From Serilophus lunatus (lineage: Eukaryota > Chordata > Aves > Passeriformes > Eurylaimidae): DNA of 64,000 nucleotides. The position numbers and the translations under genes are program-made. Every line of letters begins with the position of its first letter. Position 1 is the stretch's first letter. The stretch covers positions 507,488 through 571,487 of the forward strand of contig VXBA01001570.1 of assembly GCA_013399895.1 (NCBI GenBank). Direction: 5' to 3'. The notes below the pieces were generated by a model. The model was not told the DNA's origin, made no database searches, and worked only from the letters and a program-made list of their open reading frames with translations. Positions 34,543 to 46,858 of this stretch are shown one piece after another.

Positions 34543-34590
34543 ACCAGAGCAGAGGCACAAACTGGTACCAGAGCAGAGGCACAAACTGGT
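34543..34590 (+). repeat. Perfect 24 bp tandem duplication
   Basis: Two adjacent identical 24 bp units, each starting ACCAGAGCAGAGG and ending CACAAACTGGT. Full identity suggests a recent duplication, or an assembly artefact. Confidence 0.9.
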
Positions 34591-37500
34591 GTCCTTTACT
34601 GTTGCCCAAACTGACTCACATTATATGAGATGAGTTGGGACTCAGCCCTGCTCCCAGGGAGTTCTGCATGACCCCAGAAGCGACTCCCAAAGCCACAAAG
34701 GTTGTGTGCTCCTCACTGCCATCACAGGATTTGATGAGGGCAATTGTTACGTGAAAAAACTACGAGGGGTCTGCCCAGAAATCTGCTGCCACATATCCAG
34801 CAGTGGCACACAGATGATGTCCAAGGACAAGGCATCACACAGGTGATAATAGTTCAAGGCCAGAGCCTCTTCTAATCAGCTCTGCTTCCTGCATCTCTTT
34901 TCCTTGTTAGGATTCCCAACAGAAGAAATAATGTGGCTCCTCCCTTCCCTCTGCTCACGCTGGCACAGCCTCTGAGGCTGATGATGGAGAGTCTTTAACG
35001 CAGAGCAATGACAACTGGGTTTTTCAGGATCAGCAGATGAGCTGAGGGGGGTTCGAGGGGCCCTGACCCAGCCCTTGTTAATCCACTGCTGTTCCCAGTT
35101 TCTGAGGCACATGCTGAGCCTCTGCCAAAGCCCACAGGCATGAACAGGGCTGCAAAAGTGTGAAGGTGAGGAAGAGAAGGGCAGGGAAGGATGATGGAGT
35201 GACCAGTCACGCTGGCCTGACTGGGAAGCAGAGGCACTGCACCAGTCCAGGCTGAGCAGTGTGGCCGGACTGGATGTGGGAGATGCATTACCTGCTTCCA
35301 GGCAGCATTTCAGGAGTCCCTCCCTCCCTCTGCTCCTCAGCACTTTCCTGAAAGTCTGCTGTGAGAATTTGCAGCTCTGGTTGAAAGTTCCTTGATTTCT
35401 TTGAGGCTTTGGTCACTTTGCAGGACTTTTCTTCACCCATCAGTCGCTGGCTGGAGAACAAAGCTTCACAGGCACAACCAAAGGTCAGGAGAAGTTCCCT
35501 GTTCAAAGTCTTCTGCTCAGCAGGAGTTAAATGTGGCATCAAACTCCACCGCCAAGCACGATGCCTCTCCGGGGCTCTGTTGCCATGGACAGAGCTCAAA
35601 TCCAAGCAATCCAGAGGCCAAAACTCCCAGGCTTTGACTGGAGGTTTCAGACAAAGTGCCAGGCTCTGCCCCACACCAGGAAACCTGGGCTAAGGACGGC
35701 AGATAGTGCAGATCAGAAAATCCATTGCCACAAATTCCGTGTCTGAGAGAAAAGCCAGGGCAGATTTCTCCAGGCTTCTCCAGCCCATTAATCTTCTGCC
35801 CAGTAATATGAGGCTTAATGCTGTTAGCACTGGACACCTAAAGGGAGAAATTCAAGGCTTATTGGTTGAAGTAGTCCAACTAGTATCCAACTTCAGTGGA
35901 TATTTCATTACTGCCCAACAGGGACAGTTTTACTGGTGTCTTCAGGAGATGCCTAAAGAAAATGAATGCCCTGTGTGAGCCCCTGCCTTGCCCTGGCTCC
36001 CTGATAGCCCCAGTTCCCACTAGAATCAAAACTCCCCTGGGAGACTGTCAGTATCTGAAGCACAGCTTTGATTTCCCACTGGCTGTGTGGTCACCAGCCA
36101 CCAGCCCTGTGCAACAGGAGCAGATCCCAAATCCCGAGTGGGCTCAGAACACCCAAGGCACAGCAAACAATCTCATCACACATCTGTCCCTGTCCCAGCT
36201 CCCTTCAAAACAAAAGGGCAGGTTATGAGCACGAGAATGAATGTCCCTAATAAGGCCAGGGCTGGTAAATAACATTATGCCTGCATTTGCTCTGAACCAT
36301 TCATATCCTTCCAAGCAGAAAGGTAACAGGAATTGTGCAGCAATAACAGCTCATCAGCTGTTGGGAGCTTTCAAACTTTGTCTCTCAGTGCATGCTATAA
36401 AAATTACCCCTCAGAGACTTTTCTTTCTCTTTTCTTTTCCTCTTGACATACTGTAGACACAAACTCTCTCCCTGCAAGGAAATTTCTTCCCCCATGCGTT
36501 CCAAGCTCAGTGACATTCTTCAGAGTGCCCTGGAGCACAGGAGCCCTGTGTGCATCTGTCTCTTTGGTGTGAACTTAAAGATCAGGAGTCATTCATTTAC
36601 AAAAATAGTGAGGATGTTGCTTTTTCCTTCTTGCCTGAGTCTCTTCCTAGGTCTCAAGGAAGGAGGAGCTTCCCAGATGCTGAGGGAAGGGAGCAGCGCG
36701 CCCAGGATGGGGACAATGTGCACATCAGGATAATTGTGATGCAAAGAAGACAAACCTGGCTGATGATGTGCATAAATCCCCCTTGTCTCTGCTCTGCCTT
36801 CCCCACCCTGCATCTCCTCTGCAGTTTTAATGTTTTGTTTCAACCCTTGGATTGCATTAAAATATTAATGCCAACGTTTTATTATAATTTTATATTCCAT
36901 GGTTAATATTTTAATACAGTAAAAGCCCAAATGAAATCTTTCAGCATTATCGGGTGAAATGATTATGCACAACTGAACCAAAACAATCCACCAGAGCCAG
37001 GAAGATGTTTTCCTGGAATTTTCTTTCCCTGGGTGTTTACCAAATGTCATTCTTTTGTTCAGATGGAAGGACAGCCCTCCTCCCTTTCAAACTATTAGGA
37101 ATTCAATTGAACTGTGCATTCAAGTGTCTCAAATTGAACCAAACACTCTTAATGGGGCTCAAGATTTGCCTTTTTGATATGAGAGATGATGGACTCTGAG
37201 GCCTGGGAGGAATGAGGATGGTCCAGAAGGTTCTAAGTGAAGACAGGAAGATGCCCAGCCCTGCTGCCTCCTCCATGTGCCATCCCATTCCCCATCCCGT
37301 GGGGCTGAATTTCCTATTCTGCTCCCCAAAGGGCCACAGTGACACAAGACCATCAAGTTGTTCTACTGAAAGACTGAAGGTGAGCAGGTGACCCCCTGGG
37401 AAATGTGGACCTTGGCTACTCTGTCTGAACACCCTGGAGATGCCCACTGGGTGCCATGTACTGTGGTGCCCCCTCTGTTTTATAGCACCAAAAAGCTACT

Positions 37501-40500
37501 AACACTTCCAAACAATTTTTCAATTTAAGGCAGATTAAGGGCAAAATTCTAGTGGGACTAATAGTGTGTAATCTTCTTTCCATTCCTCCTCCTGCATTAT
37601 GAAGAACAGTTCCCTGCAATGGTGTGTTTCACACTCCGATGCTGATATTTCAATTTCCTGCTTAAGTTACAATAAAAACTGCCCACACAAAGAATAATTT
37701 ATGTTGATTGACGTTCTTTAATTCCCCTTGGATGCAGCTAATGATGAAGAGATGCCAGGAAATTTAAAAGCATGTCCTACCTGCGGACTCCTCTAAGCTC
37801 CTTTGGAAGGCTTTGAAAAGCTTCCAATTTCAAGCACAAAACACAGCTACTGATCTTTAAACACCTTCCTTGTCTTTCTTCTCTTCCTCCCCTACTTCTT
37901 CCCTATCCCACAGGATGGCGGGATTAAATTCCTGACCTCAGTCAAAGCACAGGGGATTGAGATGGTGGCAGCAGGTCAGTGCCGGGAGACACCTTCCCGA
38001 AGCTCAGGGCAGGGCAACAGGACATCCTGTCTGCATTCCCAAATGGCTCTTTGGGACACTCAACAGTTTGATGAAGCTCAAAAAGCCATGATTTGGGTTT
38101 ATATTGATTTTGAGGACTGTTGGGACCGTTTTCAAGACCTTGATGGGCAACTGCATCTTTATCTGTTGGGTAACAGGGTGACATGAGTCAGGTGTTGGCA
38201 GAAAGGAGCAGAAACACCAGACCCCAGGTGTCAGCAGATCTGCAAAGATGTGCCATGGAGTTGTTCCCCATGTCTCCAGTTCTTCCAGGCAAGCTCAGCT
38301 CTTGGGGGAAGTTGCTGCAGGTGAAAATGATACAGAATCAGGCACCTGGGTGTGAAATCAAGCTGCAAACTGCTCCAAAGCTGGCCCCTGCATAAGTCTC
38401 AAGCCAACTTTGCTGTCATCTTTGTGTTGATTAGACCTGAGAAAACAAGACCTTCTTCCCCTCCCTGTACCCACATATCCCTTCCCCGGCACACACAGAC
38501 CAGCACCCTGCACACCTTTGTCCCTGCCATGAAGGAATCACTTACATCCTGTCCTTTTACCAAGATAGTCAATATTTTCCTTGTATTTGGCAAAGGAGCT
38601 GCCTTCAGATCTTCTGTGGTCAGGAACTGTCTCTTCATAAGGAGGATTTGCCTGTATGACAATGATTTACTATTCCAATCAAAATTCAGCTCCACAGGCT
38701 GCTAATCCAGCATATCTACAGCAGAATAATCCATCCAGCACAACCACATGAGGGAATTCCTGCGTGTGGAGAAAATCTTGTAGGCCTTTTGCAGGATGGT
38801 GACAAGGAAAAGGGAATTGGTCCCTGGAGCTCCCCAAATTTCAGCAGATTCCCTCAGGAGCTGCAACAGGGCTGCTGAAGCTCAGAGATTTAAAAAGCAA
38901 CCCCAAGCAAGGGAAGACATGGTTTCAAAATGCTGAGAAATCTTCTCATCAAAATAATGTCAGAGCCTGTCACGGCGGAGGGAAAATAAACGCACGATAC
39001 ATGATGGTTCTGCATGAAATGTAAAACGCTGTTTAGTTAAAACAAAACTCTTTCGAAGCACTCAAATGGGGAAGGGGAGGGAGGGAAGAGGTAAAGGCAA
39101 AAAGCACTTCACTTTGTAAGCTTTAAAAGATATTTAAAGGGAGAAACCTGTTGAGGCGTGCACAGCCCTGCCTGCGCTGCCAGCACGACACGGAGCGCAG
39201 CGAGTGGCAATTACTGTCAGTCAGGGAGAAGGAGCCCCTTCCCCCAGAGCTCTTCAGGCTCCTGCTCACTTCAGAGCCCCCCCTTCCTCTGCCACAGCCA
39301 CCTTGGCATAATGGGAGTGGAGGGAAGAAACCTTTTTTTAAATTCCCAGAAGAAAAATGAAGAGCAGACCGTGCCGAGCGGGACCGTGAAGAACAGTTGC
39401 CAAAGAGGTGTTGGATGCCTGCAAGTTGAATTCCAGCACTAAGATGTTTCACTCCTTCCCATGAGGATTGTTTCCCATGCCAGGAAGCAAAATTCTGTTT
39501 ACAGGGATGCACTGATATTGCTGCAGAGAGCCAGGGTTTGGAACATGGATTTCAGGATGCCAATGAACTGCTGTACCTCGACATAACACTGCTCTGGCCC
39601 TGCTTCCTGCTCTCCAGAAATCCTTTGGTAGAGAGTTCTGACAAATCCTTGGTTTGCCAGAACTGGCTCTGAATCCCAAGAGAATTTGACTGAAGGGATG
39701 CAGGCAATGGGTTTGGGAATCAATAGAAAGAGTGTTACAAGCTTTGGGGCTCTGTCACCTCCTCCAGTTTGTTGCTGTGAAGAAGAACAGGACTCTTGCA
39801 TGTGTTTCTTACCCCTCCTGTACAGTCAAATCAATTTAATCTCCCCCTTTTCTGCCTTTCTATGAAACAGATCCTTTTAACACGTAACAGTTAATAGTAA
39901 CAGCCAAAAAGGACATCAACTCAGAAGACAGTGACAGAAATCACAGCAAAGGAGAGAAAAAAGTTCTGTTCAGAATTGTGGGAGATCAGCAAACCTGCAG
40001 AGAGAGACTTTCCTGGACATGTCTTTAATCTTTCCTGCTTCCAGCCCTTAATAGCAGAACCTGATTCGAAGACTTGGTGATTGATTTCCAGCCCAGACAC
40101 AAAGTGACAGGCTCATTTTCGAGTATTGCACAGCTATAATTCCGTGTTTTATTTGTTATTATTGTAACCTGCTGATGGAGTGGGGCTGTATTCAAGGTAG
40201 CGGGTAACAACTCTGGCTCGAGGCATTATTTAGGGTTGGGTGTTTAATGCCAGAGCCTCGTGCCTCTTGATATTTATGAGGAAGATCCTGCAGCTCCAGT
40301 GCTCGTATCTTATTTGTTTGTTGTTCAAACAAAGGATCAGGAAATTGGATGCTGTTTCTGGCGAGTGATATCATCTCAACAGTTAAGGGAAGGCCACTGT
40401 TTTTTTACACGTTCCTCCAGCACAGCAATGAGAAGAACTGTCTCCAATTCAAGGTGAATGAGTCACCTTGGGGAGTGCTTCACCTCTGTAAACAGGGCTC

Positions 40501-41465
40501 CATAAGCCCAAGGGACAGAACAGAGTCTCAGCACCCTCGAGGTTGTGGGGCCCATCCCCACTGCCTGTTGCTGAAGTTTCTCTTCTGATCTGTCACAGTT
40601 TTCTCCATTTCTTGCTGCAATTTCTCAGTCTTCAAGCTTAAGATCAAACTAAGGAATCTTGTCTTGGAGAAGAGTGCACAGCATTTTTCTCACTCAGAAT
40701 AAGGTTCTTGGAAGAACATCCCAGCCAGATTCAGAGAGAGCCCTCATCCCACTGGGGACCAGTATGGAAAATCCTGCTGGGTCTGAGAGGGCTTTTGTGG
40801 GATTAGGGCACGTTTATGTAGCCAGAGCAAAGGGTCATGCTGGGTCCCCTCTTTTCTAGGCCAGAGAAGTGCCTTGGCCCGGACCTGGCTGGTTGTAAGC
40901 TGTGCCTGGCTGGTTTAAACCTCAGTTAACCCCTCTTGCCTTGCAGCATGGCTGCACAAAGGAGATGGTGCACAACTTGCTGCACTCATGAACTTACCTG
41001 TGAGCTCCTAAATCACTCTGGCGGCTTGGAAAAGTTCATTCAGCCCGAGAAACTGAGCCTGCTGCAGCAGCAGAAGCCTAGGAAGGGACTTTATGCTCAA
41101 GCTCTAAAGTTTAACCTCTGCTGTGCTTCTGAGACAGGCACAAACCAGAATTTCTTCCCAAACTGACAGTTTATGCTGAGATGTTGAATGTCTCTACAAA
41201 GCCTTTGCCACTGATATTCCAGTTTCTCATTAGTTGTATCAAAGACCAAATGCTGCCTCCTCACAAAAGGGTACGAGCTCTGTAGGGCTCTGCAATGAGA
41301 ACCAACACACTTTGACCCAATGCATTAAGTGAAGGCAATTTGAAGGTGATCCAGTGTTATTTGTTTCTTAAATACCCCTCATTTTCTGTGCTTTCTCACT
41401 ACACCCTGGCCAGCAAGACACTTGTGTTCAAAACTGAGCAGATGTAGATATTTATGATATGGTTT
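34591..41465. other. Long unique non-coding stretch
   Basis: About 6.9 kb without CR1. I recognise no gene. A modest GC- and CpG-richer patch lies at 39150-39400. AT-rich patches lie at 36840-36960 and 40100-40350. A frame at 37962-38186 (+) has an acidic C-terminal half but no recognisable domain. Confidence 0.45.
40060..40400. promoter_or_regulatory. Possible conserved non-coding element
   Basis: A repeat-free block with GCTATAATTCCGTGTTTTAT, GCATTATTTAGGG, GTTCAAACAAAGGATC (SOX/TCF-like) and several CpG kept in AT-rich context (TTTTCGAGT, CTGGCTCGAGGC, GCTCGTATC). CpG kept in such a context can mark constrained sequence, but conservation itself cannot be seen here. Confidence 0.22.
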
Positions 41466-41537
41466 CATGGTGGTATTAGGTCAAATCTTGGACTTGATGA
41501 TCTTGGAGGTCTTTTGCAGCCTTAATGATTCTATAAG
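41466..41537 (+). mobile_element. CR1 LINE terminal scrap
   Basis: TTGGACTTGATGATCTTGGA, GGTCTTTTGCAGCC and TTAATGATTCTATAAG match the last about 70 bp of the CR1 type ending in a TTAATGATTCTATGA sequence. It is very short but contains the diagnostic terminus. Confidence 0.8.
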
Positions 41538-42176
41538 TGTCTGCCATGTCAGCAGCCAACACCAGTGTGACACAAAGACCCTGACCCTGTCCCTGTGCCA
41601 GTGGGGGACTCGATGGACGTGCAGAGCACGGGAGCGCAACCCCAATTATGTCCTGGGCACCCCGGAGTGGCTCACAGCACGCACAGCGAGACACAGGCCA
41701 CTGCTCTGCACCTGCCAGTTTGCCAATCCAAGAGTGAGAGGGGATGGATTAAATATACACCCCACCCAAGCTATTTTGCCACGGTGTTATTCATAAAAAC
41801 AATCTCTGGTGCCAGCCCTGGTTCCCAGCCAGGGCTGCAAAGTGATGAAATTGCCTTTTAAACTGAGCATGCGAAGAAGCCTCCTCTGAGTGCAGGGGTG
41901 GGCCAGACTCCTCACTGCCATCCTTCTGGGGGTGGTGGCAGCCAGGTCCTTCTGGACTTGTCAGCAAATGGGACACTGAAATGAGGGCAGAGCTAAAATT
42001 GCTGGAGCAGCTCTGAACTTTCCCAGAGAGGAGGCTGCAACAGTGAGGATGATGAGGGAGCCAGTGTCTCCCTGGATGCCCTGCAGCCATTCAGCTGGAG
42101 GGGTGGGAGGATGGGGGAGAAACAGGGAGTTAGTTGTGGGCTTAGAAGAGGATTGTTAGGAAGAAGACAGACAGGA
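41538..42176. other. Unique non-coding DNA
   Basis: Nothing recognised before the next CR1 copy. The GC content rises towards the right. Confidence 0.5.
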
Positions 42177-42777
42177 GCACCCTGTCCTGGTGGGGCACCT
42201 GACCCAGCATCACCGGCTGGGCCAGGGAGGGGATTGTTCTGCTCTGCTCTGCACTGGTGTGGCCTCACCTGCAACATTGGGGCAGTTTTGGGCACCTCAA
42301 TAAAAGAAAGATTTTGAGCCATTGGAGAGTGTCCAAAGAAGGGCAACAAAAATGGTGGGGAAGGGTGTGAGGAGCAGCTGAGGGCACTTGGTGTGTTCAG
42401 CTGGAGAAGAGGAGACTGAGGGGAGACCTCATTGCAGGGACAGCTTGCTGGGGAGGGGCAGAGGAGGGGCAGGGACTGAGCTCTGCTCTGTGGGGACCAG
42501 GGCCAGGAGCCCAGGGAATGGCCTGGAGCTGTGTCAGGGCAGGGGTAGGTTGGGTATTAGAAAAAGGTTCTTCTTTCCCCAGAAGAGGGTGGTTGGGCAC
42601 TGCCCAGGCTCCCCAGGGCAGTGGGCACAGCACCAAGGCTGCCAGAGCTCCAGGAGGGGTGGGATGATCCTCTCAGGCCCATGGTGTGACTCTTGAGGAT
42701 GGGCTTGTGCAGGGCTGAGGGTTGGACTCAACAATCCTTGTGGGTGCCTTCCAACTCAGCACATTCTGTGATTCTGC
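42177..42777 (+). mobile_element. CR1 LINE fragment, about 600 bp, plus strand
   Basis: CCAGCATCACCGGCTGGGCC, GGGATTGTTCTGCTCTGCTC, GGGCAGTTTTGGGCACCTCA, GAGTGTCCAAAGAAGGGCAA, AGAAGAGGAGACTGAGGGGA and the end CCAACTCAGCACATTCTGTG appear in CR1 order. An open frame at 42388-42696 lies within the element and is relic ORF2 or 3' reading. It is the plus-strand counterpart of the copy at 20681-21322, more diverged from that copy than the 6.7 kb one is. Confidence 0.92.
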
Positions 42778-43469
42778 TCAAGGGGCTTCAGGTTTGTTTC
42801 ATTCTCAGTGGATTTTCTCCAGCTCTCAGCCCCACTCCTCCCCACATGGCACAGTCAGAGACACCTGACATTAACACAAGTGTTCAGTGAGTGCAGAGCA
42901 AAGCTCTACAACCTTCTGTCATATCTCTGCCTATTAGCACGTACAGGGGAGTAGAGAGTGCTCCAGAAGGCATGAGAAATCAGATTTAACAAGCCCAACA
43001 GTTCACAGCAGTCCCTGCTGTAGCCAGTAACCCTCTTCCCTGCAGGCAGCAGGCAGGGATTTAACAGAGAGGGTGGCTGGGCCGCCTGGGGCTGCTGCTC
43101 TCCCCGTGTGTTACTGCTGTTCCCAGTTACACGGTGTGGAAGTGGCTGCGCAGCTGTTTTCCTGCAGGGTGGCTGCAGCTGGCCCTGCTTCCAGAGCCCA
43201 TCTGCCACCTTTTCCCAGCTTGCTGAACACTCCTGTTCATGTGAGCCACAACTCTGATCCATCAGGGCTGTCCCAAGCCCGGAGAACAGGCAGGTACCTG
43301 CAAGAAGCAGAGATTTTCCTGGAACAGGGAAGAAAATCCTCCCATGAGTGTTCACTCAGGGGAGCTGAGGCCTTTCAGTGCTGTCATGGATCACCATCCC
43401 TGAGTCAGCTGCTTTAAAATGACGTGCTAAGGCTAATTTTGTGTCCTGTAGTGGATCAAAACTGCAACC
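42778..43469. other. Unique non-coding DNA
   Basis: A GC-richer part lies at 43060-43210. Open frames on both strands (42906-43355 minus and 43073-43417 plus) overlap and have no recognisable domain. Confidence 0.45.
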
Positions 43470-43552
43470 TGCCTGTGCTTCAGTGTCCTACTGTAGAGAA
43501 AGGAAATGACAGCCCTGAGTGCTGGGAGGATAAGTGTGTTAAATCCAAGAGG
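43470..43552 (+). mobile_element. Ancient MIR-like SINE fragment
   Basis: CCTGCCTGTGCTTCAGTGTC, CTACTGTAGAGAAAGGAAAT and CTGGGAGGATAAGTGTGTTA follow the order of a MIR (CTCTGTGCCTCAGTTTCCTC, ATCTGTAAAATGGGGATAA, GTTGTGAGGATTAAATG). Confidence 0.5.
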
Positions 43553-44110
43553 TGTTCATCTGTCTCAGTGGTGCAGGACAGCAGAGGGGAAGCAGGGATG
43601 GTTGCTGATGTGCCTGGGATTCTTCTAATCGTGAGTCAGGCACTGCATCCTACCCCAAGATCGGTGATCTTGGAGCCACATGCAATTAAAGTCAATGCTT
43701 CTTCCCTCAACCTCTCTCCTTCCCATCCCAAAGTTACCGGCAGCCTTTTTTTTTCCCCACTAAACTCGGCCCTCTTGTGTTCACAAGAGAAATAGGGAGA
43801 AATCCGTAGCAACTGCTCATGAATATGAGAGAATTACCAGAAAAGTGGCTTTTTCACACCTTAAACTCCATTTAGATGGCTCAGGGAGCCACGAGCAGCA
43901 TCCTACAGGCTTCTGCCCGAATCCCACAAGAGTGAGCTGAACATCAACTGGAGCATCACAAAGATTTCTGCCTTCCCTCCTACTCCCACCTCCCTCCAGT
44001 TTGGAAACAAGGATTCCTTTGAGGTTTGCAGATCTAAAAAAACAGTGCTTGGAAGAAATAAACCCCAAGTGCTGTTATCTGAAGGGTGAGGAGGAAAGAA
44101 TACAGATCAG
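43553..44110. other. Unique non-coding DNA
   Basis: Nothing recognised apart from a T8 run near 43748. Confidence 0.5.
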
Positions 44111-44164
44111 TGTGTGTGTGTGTGTGTGTGTGTGNTTTATGTGTGTGAATATGTATGTGTGTGT

Positions 44165-44207
<43 letters not shown>

Positions 44208-44234
44208 ATGTGTGTGTGTTTGATCACACACACG
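44111..44234 (+). repeat. Compound (TG)n/(TA)n microsatellite with one N
   Basis: A TG run (44111-44134), one N at 44135, GTGTGTGAATATGTATGTG, TATATATATATA (about 44164-44176), a second long TG run and finally TGATCACACACACGC, which can pair with the preceding TG run. It is probably polymorphic in length and prone to Z-DNA or hairpin formation. Confidence 0.95.
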
Positions 44235-45683
44235 CTGCAACAGGGCTCAGACATTCCAAAATGAAACGAGCAGTCGTTTATATTGAGGTTTCCATAGAGA
44301 CCAAGTTTGGAGGGAATTAAGGTGGAATGATTATGTATGTTCTCAAGGGCTTGAGATAAAAATAACCTTGCCAAGCATTGCATGGACTAATTGGATGATG
44401 ATCCTTGACTTCAAGCTCTCCTTGGTGTTACAGACACTGGGCTCCTGGGCTTGCCCGTGTGTGCAGTGGGGAATGAAGTGCCTCAAACAACAGCAGTGAT
44501 CCACAGCCTTGATGCCTGTTTCCCTGGAAGGCTGCTATGCTCTCCAAAGGTTTGTCTCTCACTACCACTCTGCCAGCTCAAGCAGAAACAACGTGTGCTC
44601 CAACCCTTCTGCTGTCAGACCTGCTGTCACCAACACCCAGAGAAACCCTCGGGGTCACAACAGGGAAAGAAAGAGAGAAGAAAAGTAAGGAGTGGTGGAT
44701 TTCCACCAGCCATGGCAAGGAAAGCCTGCCCCAGAGGTGATCAAGTCACTGAAACCAGCCCAAAAGCATCCCCTTGGTGGGTGTCCAGCCTCAAATGAGG
44801 TTGTCTGACCTCTCATGATTCACAGGATCTTCAGGGAGCACCAGGGAATGTCACAGGGTGGGGACATGGCTGGTTTTGTCCATTCTCTGTGACAATGGCC
44901 TGACATTGTTCTGGCACTGCTTCCACACCCCAGTACAGACAAGGAAATAAAGTACAGAAGGGAAGATCCTAAGCCAAAGAAATGGGGGGGATCGAGGACA
45001 GCATCTCCCACCCTGTGTTATGATGGACCAGTTGCTCTGCCTTGGCCAAACCTTTAATCTCTTAGAGACTGGGTGGGGTTTTTGTCTTACTGAAAAAATG
45101 TAGTTTGAGTGGCAGGTCAGCAAGAACTACCCTTGCACTTAGGTCAAAAGGTTGGCTTGGGCAAAGCCCTTTTTTTGAAGCAGCCAGAACAAAATCTTCT
45201 CAATGCTTCACTTTGAGAAAAGGGCATTTTGTTTGGAACTGCACTAACAGGGTAAATGTATCCAAGAAAGCAACAGAAACTCTGCTTTGGTGTGGAACAA
45301 ACACAACTGTGTGAGTCGAATTGCTTCTACTTGGGGAAGGGATAGCAAAAAAATAACTGTTTCAGGTTGCCTCCCCCCAAACACTTCACCCTCCAGTTTC
45401 CTTCAGTTAAAGCCATGAAACAAATTAGAGATTTCTCACTCAACTGCAGTCCTTAGCCAGAAGAGCAATTTCCGTGCTGCCCTCAGCCCAGCTGTCTCAC
45501 AGTCTGGTATCTAACAAGTCACACTGACTCCCAGTATATTTTTCCTAAAGCAAATTCCTAATGATGGTTATGAAAACCTCCTTATGGTTTCCCAGCTGAT
45601 GCAAAACTAACATACAGTAACAGGCCCTGATTCACACATGAACATTTCTAGAAGCTGCCTCTGATTTTTGGTGCTGTGTGTGG
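44235..45683. other. Unique non-coding DNA
   Basis: About 1.4 kb with no gene or repeat recognised. 45400-45640 is AT-rich and repeat-free. Confidence 0.5.
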
Positions 45684-45800
45684 GTCATAGAATCACAGAA
45701 TATCCTGAGTTGGAAGGGACCCACAAGGATCATCAGTCCGACTCCTGGCCCTTCACAGATGCCCCAACAATCCCACCCTGTCCCTGAGAGTGTTGTCACC
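45684..45800 (-). mobile_element. CR1 LINE 3' end fragment
   Basis: GTCATAGAATCACAGAATAT is a well-kept terminus, followed by CCTGAGTTGGAAGGGACCCA, CAAGGATCATCAGTCCGACT and CAACAATCCCACCCTGTCCC. It is truncated to about 117 bp. Confidence 0.92.
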
Positions 45801-46672
45801 AACTCTGCCTCATTTGCTTTTTTATGGTTCTCACCCCAAGACTGAGGGGAGAAAAATAAAACCCCTTTTTTTCTTCAACTTCTGAAGCCTAACAGACAGT
45901 GGCAAGTGATAGTAGAGCTGAAGGGCTCCAGTTCTGCTGCAGTTTAAGAAAAGAGGGAAACAAATAAAAAACGTTTTTGATTCACAGGATTGCTCCTTCT
46001 GGAGCTTTTCAGGCAGGATGGAGATCTCTGCTTCTCCACTGTAAAAGCTCAGGAAGTGGTTTATTAGAAGAACATTTCCCCCCCTTGCACAGAATAATCC
46101 CCTGCAATCTCTCCTCTCTGCCTTAAAGACCTTCAGAAGTGGCCAGTGACTGTTCTTGACCATGGCAATGTCAGCTGGGTGCAGCTCAACTGATTTCTGA
46201 GCATGGCTCATGCTTTCCTCGGGTGAAAATGATAAGAGACTCCAGCATCTATTTCTGCCTCCCACTGGAGAGATCAATCCTGCCTGAGTGCAAGGGAGAG
46301 CTGCAAGGGCTTGAATTAATTCAGGCAGACAGCATGTTCCTCTCTGTAAACAGTGCCACTATCTGCAAAGGTTCCATGTGACGCAGGAAACCTGAGTCAG
46401 GCCCACAGAGACATGGTCAGGGAGGGCAGGGATGGGGAGCAGGACATGTCTGCAGACAGCACAGCCCAGGACTGTCCTGGGCTGCTCTTGTGCCAGCATG
46501 AGGCTGAGGGGGTGTGATGAGGTTTGACACGAGCAGCAACGATACAACTTTCCTTCCTTTCTAAAGCAGCAAGTTCACAACTCATCACCTGCTCTCAATA
46601 CAGCCAAAAAATTGCCAAATAGATTTAATTTCAGCCTAGTCTCCTATCAAACAAGGTTTAAGGGATCAGTGT
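45801..46672. other. Unique non-coding DNA
   Basis: Nothing recognised. The minus-strand frame 45831-46277 lacks any recognisable domain. Confidence 0.45.
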
Positions 46673-46714
46673 GTGTGCACATTTTTGTGTGTGCACATTT
46701 TTGTGTGTGCATTT
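46673..46714 (+). repeat. 16 bp tandem repeat, 2.6 units
   Basis: GTGTGCACATTTTTGT occurs at 46673-46688 and 46689-46704, followed by a partial third unit GTGTGCATTT. Confidence 0.9.
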
Positions 46715-46743
46715 CTACCACTTCTCTTTTTCCTTATCCCCCT

Positions 46744-46858
46744 GTGATTCACAGAATTGCAGAACAAGCAGAGTTGGAAGGGACCCACGAGGATCATCAA
46801 GTCCAATTCTTAGCCCTGCACAGGAACATCCCCAAGAGTCACTCCCTGTTCTGGAGAG
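46744..46858 (-). mobile_element. CR1 LINE 3' end fragment, worn
   Basis: GATTCACAGAATTGCAGAAC, then GCAGAGTTGGAAGGGACCCA, CGAGGATCATCAAGTCCAAT and TAGCCCTGCACAGGAACATC. It is the same CR1 end type as at 45684, more diverged. Confidence 0.85.

Noticed and set aside
37962..38186. 74-codon frame with an acidic, aromatic C-terminal half
   Set aside because: It looked briefly protein-like, but no family is recognised and no splice context or paralogue is visible.
44111..44234. Tandem TG units considered as a CRISPR-like array
   Set aside because: Dinucleotide microsatellite in vertebrate DNA; no repeat-spacer structure.
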